DNA of 64,000 nt from JBDTVS01 sp040007095. GTDB lineage: Bacteria > Acidobacteriota > Vicinamibacteria > Vicinamibacterales > CAVVIG01. Position 1 is the stretch's first letter. Each line of letters starts with the position of its first letter. The stretch is taken from the NCBI GenBank assembly GCA_040007095.1, contig JBDTVS010000185.1:3451-67450 (forward strand), in the 5' to 3' direction. Below the pieces are notes generated by a model. That model was given only the letters and a program-made list of their open reading frames with translations. It searched no databases and was not told the origin of the DNA. Shown piece by piece: positions 24,425 through 34,596 of the stretch. Both the position numbers and the translations under genes were made by a program.

Positions 24425-25762
24425 ATGTTCATCTCGAAAAAGCATCTCCCGCGCCGGACGTTTTTGAAAGGGGCGGGCGTGTCGCTCGCGCTCCCTCTGC
24501 TCGAGTCGATGGTGCCTGCCGGCGTCGCGCTTGCCCGCACGGCGGCGGCGCCGAAGACGCGCCTCGGGTGTATCTACATCCCCCACGGGGCCACGATGGA
24601 CAAGTGGACGCCCGTCGCGGAAGGGACGGGGTTCGACTTTCCAGAAATTCTGCAGCCGCTCGAGGCCTTTCGCGACCGCGTGTGCGTCGTCAGCAATCTG
24701 GCTCATGCGCCGGTCGCGCCCTGGAGTGGCGAGGACACTGGCGGTGCGGAAAACCACGTGCGGGCCGCCGCGGTCTTTCTGAGCGGTGCGCATCCGGTCA
24801 AGAAGAACGAGGCCCACGTGGGTGCAACGGTGGACCAGGTGGCCGCTCGCCACGTCGGACAGGACACGCCGCTGCCGTCGGTGGAGCTGTCCATGGAACC
24901 GCTGAACCTGAACTGCGGCGACGTGGGGTTTACATGCGCCTATCGGAACACGCTGGCGTGGAAATCTCCGACGCTGCCATTGCCGATGGAGAACAACCCG
25001 CAGATTGTGTTCGAGCGACTGTTCGGCGACGGCAGCACCGAGGCCCAGCGCAGGGAACGACGGAATCAGGCCAAGAGTCTGCTGGACTCGATCCGCGGGC
25101 AAGTGCCGTCTCTCGAGAAGGAGCTGCCGGCGGGTGACCGTCAGCGCCTGCGAGACTACCTGGAAGAAGTGCGCGAGATCGAGCGCCGCGTTCAGCAGGT
25201 GGATGCCACGCTGTCGCGCAGTCTCGAACTGCCCGACGCGCCGGTCGGCATTCCGGCCGCGTTCGAGGCGCATCTCAACTTGATGTTCGATTTGCAGGTG
25301 CTGGCCTACAAGTCCGAGGTCACCCGGATTTCAACGCTGATGCTGGCCCGCGAGAACAGCAATGCCGTCTATCCGGGCAGCGGGGTGCGCGAGGGGTTTC
25401 ACAACGCGTCGCACCACTCGAATGAACGCAAGAACATGGATCAGTTCGCGGTCGTCAACCGATACCACATCAAGATGTTGACGTCGTTCCTCGAGAAGCT
25501 GCGATCCACGCCCGACGGAGACGGGAATCTGCTCGATCATTCGATGATCCTCTACGGCAGCAGCCTGAGCGACGGCAACGAGCACAACTTCGATCCACTG
25601 CCCGTGTTGCTGGCGGGCGGGGCATCGGGGCAGCTGCGCGGCGGGCGTCACCTCCGTTACGCGCCCCATACGCCGATGGCCAATCTCCTCCTGAGCATGC
25701 TCCATAAGCTCGACGTGCCGGCGGACGCGATCGGCGACAGCACGGGCCCGTTGGATATTTAG
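24425..25762 (+). CDS. DUF1552 exported protein
   Basis: The 445-residue protein begins with a twin-arginine signal (PRRTFLKGAGVSLALPLLE) and matches DUF1552 throughout: LGCIYIPHGATMDKW, SNLAHAP, GTGFDFPEILQPL, LMFDLQVLAYKSEVTR and SMILYGSSLSDGNEHN, which recalls sulfatase/DUF1501-type C-terminal regions. ATG 24425 has GGAG about 11 nt upstream. The gene follows the DUF1592 gene by 39 nt and is its usual partner. Tat export suggests the protein folds or binds a cofactor before secretion. Biochemical function is unknown. Confidence 0.92.
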   Translation: MFISKKHLPRRTFLKGAGVSLALPLLESMVPAGVALARTAAAPKTRLGCIYIPHGATMDKWTPVAEGTGFDFPEILQPLEAFRDRVCVVSNLAHAPVAPWSGEDTGGAENHVRAAAVFLSGAHPVKKNEAHVGATVDQVAARHVGQDTPLPSVELSMEPLNLNCGDVGFTCAYRNTLAWKSPTLPLPMENNPQIVFERLFGDGSTEAQRRERRNQAKSLLDSIRGQVPSLEKELPAGDRQRLRDYLEEVREIERRVQQVDATLSRSLELPDAPVGIPAAFEAHLNLMFDLQVLAYKSEVTRISTLMLARENSNAVYPGSGVREGFHNASHHSNERKNMDQFAVVNRYHIKMLTSFLEKLRSTPDGDGNLLDHSMILYGSSLSDGNEHNFDPLPVLLAGGASGQLRGGRHLRYAPHTPMANLLLSMLHKLDVPADAIGDSTGPLDI

Positions 25763-25926
25763 CAGGTTGCTGGAAAGAGCCAACCTGAACAGAGAAGTTT
25801 GAAATGCGGGTTTTTGAAGAATTCTGGAAGATTTCTAACTCTTGATTATTGAGTTTTCAGTTCGACGCTGCGTTTTCGGCAGCCCTCTGTTGGAAACCCG
25901 CGATTGGATGGGGTAATGTTTTCGTG

Positions 25927-26472
25927 ATGAATACTTTTCGAACTCTTGCAGTTTCGGCGGCTCTCGTCGCGCTGGCGGCGACGACGCCTTCCGTGATCGC
26001 CCAAGGCACTCAGACTGCTGAGCCGCCGCCAGCAGCGCAGACCGGGCACCCATCCGGCAAGCTCGTCATCTGGGGTGATGTCGCGCTGTTCACGCCTCCA
26101 ACAGCCCCGGACAACTGCATTCTGACGAATCGCTTCAAGAAGGGTCAGAAGGTCGGGTTCCGGATGACCGCCATCGACGGCGGGACAGGCCAGGTTGAAA
26201 ACACGGCCGTTCTCGTCGTGCACCTGACCTATGGCGGCGGCAAGAAGGTCGATGCTCCCATGCGGTGGCGTGGCGCGGCCGGCCCGGCGGCACCGGCGCC
26301 GAAAGGATACTTGCGTTCGCCGGTTGAACTCTGGACCGGATCCTGGACCGTGCCGGCCGACGCGCCGAGTGGTGCGGTCAGCTACACGGTGACGGCGACA
26401 GACCGATTCGGTCGAACCGCGTCGTTCACGCCATTTTCGGCCGAAGCGTCACAATTGGTCATCGTGCAGTAG
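25927..26472 (+). CDS. exported protein of unknown function
   Basis: The 181-residue product has a signal peptide (AALVALAATTPSVIAQ) and an Ig-like all-beta look: alternating hydrophobic strands such as QKVGFRMTAIDG, AVLVVHLTYGG, SYTVTATDRFGR and a final QLVIVQ strand. This resembles Ig/PKD-type domains of extracellular proteins. TAATGT lies 7 nt before ATG 25927 without a Shine-Dalgarno sequence, suggesting a leaderless transcript. The preceding 160 nt are AT-rich compared with the rest and contain a weak hairpin just after the DUF1552 stop. Confidence 0.75.
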   Translation: MNTFRTLAVSAALVALAATTPSVIAQGTQTAEPPPAAQTGHPSGKLVIWGDVALFTPPTAPDNCILTNRFKKGQKVGFRMTAIDGGTGQVENTAVLVVHLTYGGGKKVDAPMRWRGAAGPAAPAPKGYLRSPVELWTGSWTVPADAPSGAVSYTVTATDRFGRTASFTPFSAEASQLVIVQ

Positions 26473-26492
26473 TCGGTGTTCCGGTCGGGACA

Positions 26493-27524
26493 CTAACGCG
26501 GCAAGGCGGCCTGCGCTGCGGTGGCGCATTCCTTCGCGACCGTCAGGTATCGCTTCACCGCGTCGCCGCCGATGACGTACGGATGCTGCTCTCCCGGCTT
26601 TCTCGTTGCCAGCGCGGGGATCTTTGTCTTCGATCCGTCGTAGGGCGTGTGGTTCGAGATCACGGTGTCGGCGCCGGCGCGGGCCAGGACACCTTGGAAT
26701 CGCTCGGCAGAGGCGATGTAGGTGTCGAATGCCGCCCGTGACCGCGGGAAATTGAACATCGTCCCGCCCCAGAGGGCCGCCAGATGCGGGCGGCCTCCGT
26801 CCTTCACTGGAATCAGCGTCGAGATCGTACCCGCTGTGTGTCCTGGCGTCAGGTACAGCGTCAGCGTTGTATCGCCCAGCGTGAGCTTCATGCCGTCGGT
26901 CGCGATCATGTCGCGCTTGGGACGCTTGTCTTCGGTCTCCGTGCGCTCGAGGAAGTCCCAGTCCGCCGCTGAGAGAATGACGCGGGGGTGGAGGCGGTCC
27001 TGGAGGAACCTCGCCCCGGCATAGTGATCCGCGTGGGCGTGACTGACGATGAGGTACTTGATCTTCGTCGGATCGAGCCCCAGCTTCTTCAGCCCGCCGA
27101 CGACTTCCTCCTCGACCGAGTAGTCGTAGATCGCGTCGATGACGATGATGCCGTCGGAGGCGACGACGGCCCATGATGAGAATTCTTTCTCACCGACGAA
27201 GTACAGGTTGTCGAAGACCTTCGCCGGCTCGACATACCAACGAGAGCGATCCGGTGCCGGCCCCTCACGCTGCCCTGGCGCTTTGCCCGGGAGCGTGCCC
27301 GGTTGAGGGCCCGGCCCAGGTCGAATCGAGGTTGCCGCGCAGGCTGCGTCAAACAGACCGACGTGATCCTGACCCGCCGCCGCCTTCGCCGCGGCGACGT
27401 GCGCGTCCACGTCGTTTGCGGCCGATCTCGCCGCCGGCCGCGCCGTTGACTGTGCCGTTGGACGCCCGCTGAAAAGCGCGAATGCAAAGGCGCCGGCCAG
27501 AACCGTCGTCGCGTGTGGTTTCAT
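26493..27524 (-). CDS. exported metallo-beta-lactamase-fold hydrolase, subclass B3-like
   Basis: The 343-residue protein has a signal peptide (to about TAQ) and the MBL fold: zinc motif HAHADH, a second-site TPGHTAGT with His, and a late NHTPYDG with the third His. The spacing and the leading WYVEPAKVFDNLYFVG segment resemble subclass B3 beta-lactamases and related exported hydrolases. A genuine lactamase function cannot be claimed, since many such proteins are lactonases or phosphodiesterases. GAGGCAA lies 6 nt upstream of ATG 27524. The gene converges with the Ig-like exported protein gene. Confidence 0.87.
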   Translation of the reverse strand: MKPHATTVLAGAFAFALFSGRPTAQSTARPAARSAANDVDAHVAAAKAAAGQDHVGLFDAACAATSIRPGPGPQPGTLPGKAPGQREGPAPDRSRWYVEPAKVFDNLYFVGEKEFSSWAVVASDGIIVIDAIYDYSVEEEVVGGLKKLGLDPTKIKYLIVSHAHADHYAGARFLQDRLHPRVILSAADWDFLERTETEDKRPKRDMIATDGMKLTLGDTTLTLYLTPGHTAGTISTLIPVKDGGRPHLAALWGGTMFNFPRSRAAFDTYIASAERFQGVLARAGADTVISNHTPYDGSKTKIPALATRKPGEQHPYVIGGDAVKRYLTVAKECATAAQAALPR

Positions 27525-27626
27525 GGTTTGCCTCGAGCGTGCACAAAAAACTCAGGCGCCGCCGCGATCCGAAGAGTGTCTTGCCGCGTTTCCAGCGATG
27601 CGTTCACCGCATCCTCTGTCGAAACA

Positions 27627-28754
27627 TCAGTTCACGCGCGACGCGCGAGGCACCTCGAAGGAGAGCTGCCGCGAGAAGAAGGGCAGCACCTTCTCTTCGA
27701 GCCGCTGCGGGATGTGGTTGTTGTGGTCGCCCTCGTAGGTCTCGAAGGTGTGCGCGAGCCCGAAGCGCGTGAGCGCCTCTTCGAACACCCGATTGCTCGT
27801 GATGAGGTTGTCCTGCAGCCCGACGTCCATCGCAATCGCCTTGTACTTCTTCAAGTTGGGCACGTACTGATCGAGCATTGCGACAGGGGAGTTGGCCGCC
27901 CATTTCACGGCGACCTGGGGTTGGACCTCCCCGCCTTTGGTCGGCAGGTCGAGGAAGAGCGGCGGGTTGGCCGGGTTCGGCGCCCAGGCCGCGGCGCGCG
28001 CGAGCGTGCCCTGTGCGCCGCGATCGCCGCGCGCCTCTTCGATTGACCTGATCGACTCGGCGGCCGAAGGTGCCCCGTCACGCGGCGGACGTACGGTCCC
28101 CTCGTTCAGACAGCAGGAGCTGAGCGCGTAGATGGCGCTGAACACGTCAGGTCGCTTCATCGCGATCCGCAGCGCGCCGTAGCCGCCCATCGAGTGGCCC
28201 GCGAGTCCGCGGCTCGCGCGCGCGGCCATCGTCCGGTAGTGGCTGTCGACGTAGGCCACGAGGTCCTCCGCGACGTAGCTTTCCCAGTTCCCCGCGGTCA
28301 CCGAGTTCGAGTACATGCAGCCGCCGTATGCGTTCATGCAATTGGGCATGACCAGGATCATCTCTTTGGCGGCGCCGGCGTCGAACACGCGCTCGGCAAT
28401 GAGATGCAGCTGGCGGCCCGTGGGGCCGAAGTACCCGAGGTCGGTACCCGTATAGCCGTGCAGCAGGTACACCACGGGATAGCGCTTCGTACGGTCCGCG
28501 TTGTAGCTTTTCGGCAGATAGATCGATACCTCCGGCTCGGCGGACTCGCCCATCAGGTTGCCTTCGAGAGCTTTGCCGTGCACCTTCACGCGCTCCAGCG
28601 TGCCCTTGAGGGCTGGCGCCGGCGCAGACGGTGCCGGGGCGGAGGGTGGCGCCTGGCCCTGCGAGCGGAGCGGTACAACGGTGAGCAGCGCGATCGCGGA
28701 CGCCGCGAGCAGGCCGGCCGTCAGGGGCGCTGGGCGCCAACAAATTCGTAGCAT
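27627..28754 (-). CDS. exported esterase (esterase D/antigen 85-like alpha/beta hydrolase)
   Basis: This 375-residue protein has a signal peptide (LTAGLLAASAIALLTVV), a Pro/Ala-rich linker, then a putative-esterase domain: the strand YPVVYLLHGYTGTD with the oxyanion region, nucleophile elbow GHSMGGYGAL, and a late His in EGDHNNHIPQ. The catalytic Asp probably lies in MDVGLQDNL. The family includes S-formylglutathione hydrolases, feruloyl esterases and Fes-type enzymes. The signal peptide points to an extracellular or periplasmic ester substrate. GGGAGGG lies 8-9 nt upstream of ATG 28754. Confidence 0.88.
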   Translation of the reverse strand: MLRICWRPAPLTAGLLAASAIALLTVVPLRSQGQAPPSAPAPSAPAPALKGTLERVKVHGKALEGNLMGESAEPEVSIYLPKSYNADRTKRYPVVYLLHGYTGTDLGYFGPTGRQLHLIAERVFDAGAAKEMILVMPNCMNAYGGCMYSNSVTAGNWESYVAEDLVAYVDSHYRTMAARASRGLAGHSMGGYGALRIAMKRPDVFSAIYALSSCCLNEGTVRPPRDGAPSAAESIRSIEEARGDRGAQGTLARAAAWAPNPANPPLFLDLPTKGGEVQPQVAVKWAANSPVAMLDQYVPNLKKYKAIAMDVGLQDNLITSNRVFEEALTRFGLAHTFETYEGDHNNHIPQRLEEKVLPFFSRQLSFEVPRASRVN

Positions 28755-28839
28755 GTCACTACCCTCCCAGGACGGCGGTAGTGTACACGAGACACCAGCG
28801 GCCTGCCGAGGCGCTGGCCATTCGAACGCGGTTGGGCAA

Positions 28840-30357
<1,518 letters not shown>

Positions 30358-30498
30358 GACGGACAGTATAATCAGACCGAAGTATGAAGTGCGAACCGTG
30401 GACTGTGAAACCCGAACGATGAAGTGTGAAGTCTCACAATCTTCTTTCAGGCTTCAGCCTTCAGACTCGAGTCTTCAGACTCCCAAGTTCAGGCTGTG

Positions 30499-31899
30499 AT
30501 GAGTTTCCGCATCGAGCGCGATTCTCTCGGCGAGCTGCAGGTTCCCGCCGACGCGTACTACGGGATCCAGACGGTTAGGGCCGTGCAGAATTTTCCGATC
30601 AGCGGGTTGCGCGCGCACGCCGATCTCGTGACGGCGACCGTCCGGGTCAAGAAAGCGGCCGCGGAGGCCAACGCATCTCTAGGCCGGCTCGACCCGACGA
30701 TTGCCGGCGCCATTGTTTCGGCGGCCGAAGAGGTGCTGGCCGGCCGCTTTCGCGATCAATTCGTGGTCGACGTGTATCAAGCCGGAGCCGGCACGTCGCA
30801 CAACATGAACGCGAACGAGGTGATCGCCAATCGGGCCGCGGAGCTTCTCGGAGCAGCTCGCGGGCAGTACGAGCGCGTCCACCCGAACGATCACGTCAAT
30901 ATGGCGCAGTCGACCAACGACGTGTTCCCGACCGCGACGCGGCTCGCGCTGTTGATGGGCGCAGGCCCGCTGGTTCGGGCCGCGCAAGAGCTGGCCCGGA
31001 GTCTGGAGCTGCGCGCGAACGAGTTTGTCGATGTGCTGAAGACCGGCCGCACGCATCTGCAGGACGCAGTGCCGATCACGCTCGGCCAGGAATTCGGCGG
31101 CTACGCCGCATGCATCGCCCGCGGCGCGCACGATGTGTCGATCGCGTCCGAACAGCTGCACGAACTGAACATCGGCGCGACCGCGGTCGGCACCGGTCTC
31201 AACGCCGGCGACGAATATCGGCGGCTGGTGGTCGAGCGCCTCGCACACGACACCGGCTTTCCGCTGAGACCGGCGGCGAACCTGTTCCGGGTGACGCAAA
31301 GCATGGGCGATGTTCTCGCCTACTCGAGTGCGATGCGGCGTCTCGCGGTCGAAGCAGGCAAGGTCGCGAGCGATCTTCGACTGCTCAGCATGGGTCCGCG
31401 CGCGGGTCTGTCAGAAATCGCCCTGCCGGCCGTTCAACCCGGATCGTCGATCATGCCTGGGAAAGTCAATCCATCAGTCGCGGAGATGGTCAATCAGGTC
31501 TGCTTTCAGGTGATGGGCTGCGACACGACGGTGGCGATGGCGTGCGAGGCGGGACAACTCGAGCTCAACGTGATGATGCCGGTGATTGCGTGGAACGCGC
31601 TGCACGCATCGACGATCTTGCGGGAGGCGATCGCGGTCTTTCGGACCAGGTGCGTCGACGGCGTCACGGCGAACGTCGGCCGCGCCAGGGAACTGCTCGA
31701 TCGGAGCACGGCGACCGCCACCGCGCTGAGCCCATACATCGGATACGCAGCCACGGCGGAAGTCGCCAAGGCTTCGGTCGAGACCGGCCGCACGATTCGC
31801 GACCTGGTGATCGAGCGGGGCCTGCTGGACGCCGAGCGGCTCGACAGGATTCTGTCGCCCGAGGCGATGACGCGTGGCGGAGTGGTCGGCTCGGACTGA
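30499..31899 (+). CDS. aspA: aspartate ammonia-lyase
   Basis: The 466-residue protein belongs to the fumarase/aspartase superfamily. GSSIMPGKVNP is the signature loop with the catalytic Ser. The N-terminus RIERDSLGELQVPADAYYGI and the QTVRAVQNFPISG segment are those of aspartase rather than class II fumarase. It releases ammonia and fumarate from L-aspartate. ATG 30499 is preferred to the GTG one codon upstream. The 141-nt spacer to the divergent fumarase gene contains repeated TCAGACT-type motifs and a 12-bp palindrome AGACTCGAGTCT. Confidence 0.9.
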   Translation: MSFRIERDSLGELQVPADAYYGIQTVRAVQNFPISGLRAHADLVTATVRVKKAAAEANASLGRLDPTIAGAIVSAAEEVLAGRFRDQFVVDVYQAGAGTSHNMNANEVIANRAAELLGAARGQYERVHPNDHVNMAQSTNDVFPTATRLALLMGAGPLVRAAQELARSLELRANEFVDVLKTGRTHLQDAVPITLGQEFGGYAACIARGAHDVSIASEQLHELNIGATAVGTGLNAGDEYRRLVVERLAHDTGFPLRPAANLFRVTQSMGDVLAYSSAMRRLAVEAGKVASDLRLLSMGPRAGLSEIALPAVQPGSSIMPGKVNPSVAEMVNQVCFQVMGCDTTVAMACEAGQLELNVMMPVIAWNALHASTILREAIAVFRTRCVDGVTANVGRARELLDRSTATATALSPYIGYAATAEVAKASVETGRTIRDLVIERGLLDAERLDRILSPEAMTRGGVVGSD

Positions 31900-31918
31900 G
31901 ACAGGTGTGAGGGTCAAC

Positions 31919-32791
31919 ATGCGTCGCGCTGGACAACTGGGGCCGGTGAGGTCGGTGGGGCCGGTGAGGTCGGTGGGGCCGGTAGGCCACGAGAGGCCAG
32001 TCGGTCGGGCTTGGCTGGATCGAGCCCGAGCCGGCGTCGCCGCGCTCGTCGTATGCCTGGCCATCGGAGCGTCGTGGCCGGTCTTCTCCGCGCCGCCTGT
32101 CCCCCAGGCCGTGCCCGCCCCGCCCGGCCTCCCTGCCACTAGCGCCTCTCCGACGCAATCGGCGGTGAAGAACCGCCTCTTCCCCGCGCAGGAGCTTGGA
32201 CTGATCGAGCCGGCCGATCGCGATCAATGGCAGCCGCCGGAGATGATCATGGATGATCTCAACATCGCCGAAGGCGCCGTCGTCGCGGACCTCGGCGCGG
32301 GCGGCGGCTGGTTCACGATTCAGCTCGCGCACCGCGTCGGCTCGAATGGCCTGGTGTACGCGGAGGACGTCCAGGCGCCGATGCTCGACGCGATCCGGCG
32401 GCGGGCGCAACGCGAGAACCTGACCAATGTCCGGACCGTTCTCGGCACCGCCAACGATCCGAAGCTCCCGCACGGTCTCGACGCTGCGATTATCGTCGAC
32501 GTGTATCACGAGATGGCGTGCGCGGCGAGAGCGTCGTGCGATGAGCCGGTGGCGCTGCTGAAAAACGTCGCAAGGGCGTTGAAACCACAGGGCCGGCTCG
32601 GTATCGTCGATTTCTTCCCCGGAGAAGGCGGACCTGGGCCTGCACCAGACGAACGGGTCGATCCGGACACCGTCGTAAAGGCGGCTGCCGCCGCAGGATT
32701 GCAGCTCCTCACGAGAAAAGCCGTTCCCCCGTTTCAGTTCCAGTATCTCCTCGTGTTCGGCCGGGCGCCGAACACCCGAGCCGTGCCGTGA
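31919..32791 (+). CDS. class I SAM methyltransferase with N-terminal signal/anchor
   Basis: The 290-residue protein has a hydrophobic N-terminal segment (ARAGVAALVVCLAIGASWPVF, about residues 37-58) followed by Ala/Pro-rich residues and then a methyltransferase fold: motif I VVADLGAGGGWFTIQLA, motif II AEDV, and the strand DAAIIVDVYHEM. Similar signal-bearing methyltransferases occur in several phyla. An exported enzyme would lack S-adenosylmethionine, so it is either a membrane-anchored cytoplasmic enzyme or repurposed. Before the anchor, an 18-bp tandem repeat encodes GPVRSV twice. The stop overlaps the thiD start. Confidence 0.8.
   Translation: MRRAGQLGPVRSVGPVRSVGPVGHERPVGRAWLDRARAGVAALVVCLAIGASWPVFSAPPVPQAVPAPPGLPATSASPTQSAVKNRLFPAQELGLIEPADRDQWQPPEMIMDDLNIAEGAVVADLGAGGGWFTIQLAHRVGSNGLVYAEDVQAPMLDAIRRRAQRENLTNVRTVLGTANDPKLPHGLDAAIIVDVYHEMACAARASCDEPVALLKNVARALKPQGRLGIVDFFPGEGGPGPAPDERVDPDTVVKAAAAAGLQLLTRKAVPPFQFQYLLVFGRAPNTRAVP
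31941..31985 (+). repeat. 18-bp tandem repeat in the methyltransferase N-terminus
   Basis: GGCCGGTGAGGTCGGTGG occurs at 31941-31958 and again at 31959-31976, with the first nine bases largely repeated from 31977. The unit is six codons, so copy-number changes would keep the frame and lengthen the cytoplasmic GPVRSV stretch before the membrane segment. Confidence 0.85.
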
Positions 32792-33600
32792 GCGGTCGCC
32801 GAACAGCACTGACCATCGCCGGCAGCGACTCGAGCGGCGGCGCGGGCATTCAGGCCGATCTCAAGACGTTCGCAGCGCTGGGTGTGTATGGAACCAGCGC
32901 CATTACCGCGGTCACGGCGCAGAGCACGGTCGGGATCGTGGACATCGTGACGCTCTCTGCTGATTTCGTCACCGCGCAGATTGAGGCGGTTGCCGGCGAC
33001 ATTGCCGTGCACGCAACAAAAACCGGCATGCTCGCGACCGCGGCGATCGTCGAAGCCGTGGCCGCGGCCATCAAAGCTCTCGAATTGCCGCATATCGTCG
33101 TGGATCCGGTGATGGTGTCGAAGAGCGGCGCCTACTTGTTGGATGATGACGGGGTCCTGATGTTACGGACGGAGCTGCTGCCATCCGCGGCGGTGGTGAC
33201 GCCGAACATTCCCGAAGCGGAGATCCTGAGCGGTCGGCGCGTCGAGTCGATCGAAGACGCGCGCGCGGCAGCCTTCGAGATCTATCAGACCGGCGCATCG
33301 ACGGTTGTCATTACGGGCGGTCATGCCCCCGGTGACGAAATCGTCGACCTCGTGTACGACGGCGAGCTTTTTACGGAACTGCACACCATCCGCATCGCGA
33401 CGCCGAATACGCATGGAACCGGCTGCACGTTCGCCTCGGCAATCGCGGCGAATCTGGCGCTCGGCCAGTCCGTGCTCGATGCGGTCATCCACGCGCAGGA
33501 CTACGTCCGCGGCGCGATTCAGCACGCGCTCGACCTCGGCCACGGGCACGGTCCGCTCGATCATTTCTGGCAAAGGGAGGGGAACAGTGAAAACGGGTGA
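32788..33600 (+). CDS. thiD: hydroxymethylpyrimidine/phosphomethylpyrimidine kinase
   Basis: The 270-residue kinase has the ThiD pattern: GSDSSGGAGIQADLKTF near the N-terminus, KTGMLATAAIVEAV, DPVMVSKSGAYLL, and the ribokinase-type catalytic motif THGTGCTFASAIAANLA. It phosphorylates HMP and HMP-P for thiamine synthesis. Translation starts at GTG 32788, overlapping the methyltransferase stop by 4 nt. No other thiamine gene lies in the window. A hairpin-forming repeat begins at its 3' end. Confidence 0.93.
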   Translation: MSGRRTALTIAGSDSSGGAGIQADLKTFAALGVYGTSAITAVTAQSTVGIVDIVTLSADFVTAQIEAVAGDIAVHATKTGMLATAAIVEAVAAAIKALELPHIVVDPVMVSKSGAYLLDDDGVLMLRTELLPSAAVVTPNIPEAEILSGRRVESIEDARAAAFEIYQTGASTVVITGGHAPGDEIVDLVYDGELFTELHTIRIATPNTHGTGCTFASAIAANLALGQSVLDAVIHAQDYVRGAIQHALDLGHGHGPLDHFWQREGNSENG

Positions 33601-33678
33601 TGGGGTAATGGCGTGATGTGTGATGTGGGATTCGCGAATGGGAAGAGGGCCATCACCCCATCATTCCATCACCCCATC
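33596..33678. repeat. imperfect inverted repeat of GATGGGGT units after thiD
   Basis: GATGGGGTAATGG (33599-33611) faces CCATCACCCCATC (33666-33678), with one mismatch, and the right side also carries a second CATCACCCCAT copy (33651-33661). The region could form a long hairpin between thiD and moaE. It has no T-run, so it is not a standard terminator. Confidence 0.5.
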
Positions 33679-33693
33679 CCTTATACTGGACTC

Positions 33694-34185
33694 ATGCCCC
33701 CGCTACTGGCGATCGGGAGTGAGCCTCTGAACCTCGAGCGTCTCATCGGTGCGGTGACTGAGCGAGCCGATGGCTCGACGGGATCGGACGGCGCGGTCGT
33801 CACGTTTCTGGGGCTCGTGCGCAACCACAACCTCGGACGCCGCGTGCTCTTCCTGGAGTACGAAGCGTACGATCCGCTGGCCCTCAAGACCTTCGACCAG
33901 ATATCACAAGAGGTGGATCGACGGTGGCCGGGCGTGATGCTGGCGCTCCATCATCGGACTGGCCGCGTGGACGTCGGCGATGCCAGCGTGGCGATCGCCG
34001 CCGCGTCGCCGCATCGTGCCGATGCGTACGCGGCGTGCCGCTATGCGATCGAGCGCGTCAAGCAGATCGCACCGGTGTGGAAGCGTGAATTCTTCGACGG
34101 CGGCGACGTCTGGATTGAAGGGGCCACGGCCGATCCGACCGACGACGAGGCGCGGCTGCACGCGGAGCGGACCGCATGCGCGTGA
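33694..34185 (+). CDS. moaE: molybdopterin synthase catalytic subunit
   Basis: The 163-residue protein matches MoaE: DGAVVTFLGLVRNHNLGR (substrate-binding Arg/His segment), FLEYEAYDPLAL, HHRTGRVDVGDASVAIA, and the catalytic KQIAPVWKREFF with conserved Lys residues. With MoaD it converts cPMP to molybdopterin. TATACT (33682-33687) lies 6 nt before ATG 33694 with no Shine-Dalgarno, indicating a leaderless start. The MoaE stop lies within the moaD gene. Confidence 0.93.
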   Translation: MPPLLAIGSEPLNLERLIGAVTERADGSTGSDGAVVTFLGLVRNHNLGRRVLFLEYEAYDPLALKTFDQISQEVDRRWPGVMLALHHRTGRVDVGDASVAIAAASPHRADAYAACRYAIERVKQIAPVWKREFFDGGDVWIEGATADPTDDEARLHAERTACA

Positions 34186-34421
34186 CGGTGCGGCTGTTCG
34201 CACGTTTGCGCGAAATCGCCGGGGCCGCCGAGATGGCGCGCGACGTCGCCCCGGGCGCCACGATCGGCGGGATCTGGCGGGATCTGGCGAGTGAGTTTCC
34301 GGCGCTCCGGCCTTACGAGCGCTCGATCTCGAGCGCGGTCAACGCCGACTACGCCCGGATGGACACCGAGCTGCGAGACGGAGACGAAGTCGCGTTTCTG
34401 CCGCCGGTGTCCGGGGGATGA
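34176..34421 (+). CDS. moaD: molybdopterin synthase sulfur carrier subunit
   Basis: This 81-residue ubiquitin-fold protein ends in SGG: the C-terminal Gly-Gly is the thiocarboxylation site. The N-terminus VTVRLFARLREIAG and the GDEVAFLPPVSGG end are typical of MoaD. The gene overlaps moaE by 10 nt, so both subunits are made together. The usual MoeB/MoaA/MoaC partners are not in the window. Confidence 0.93.
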   Translation: MRVTVRLFARLREIAGAAEMARDVAPGATIGGIWRDLASEFPALRPYERSISSAVNADYARMDTELRDGDEVAFLPPVSGG

Positions 34422-34596
34422 GAGTTCATTGCCGGGCGCAGCAAATTCGCCGCGAAGACGCCGCGAGGAGATAGCGCCTGGGATTTCGGCGAGGTGAGTA
34501 GGCAATCCGACTTGAGGACCTGAACCGCCGCGGGCATTCGGCAGTCACTGGATTCAGGTGAATCCGGGTGGCCTCGGCGCTGGTTATCCTGACCTT

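Noticed and set aside
25763..25800. AGGTTG/CAACCT hairpin after the DUF1552 gene
   Set aside because: Six-base stem without a T-run; too weak for a terminator call.
30367..30372. TATAAT reading toward aspartate ammonia-lyase
   Set aside because: No -35 at a suitable distance; the same bases form TATACT of the divergent fumarase start, which fits better.
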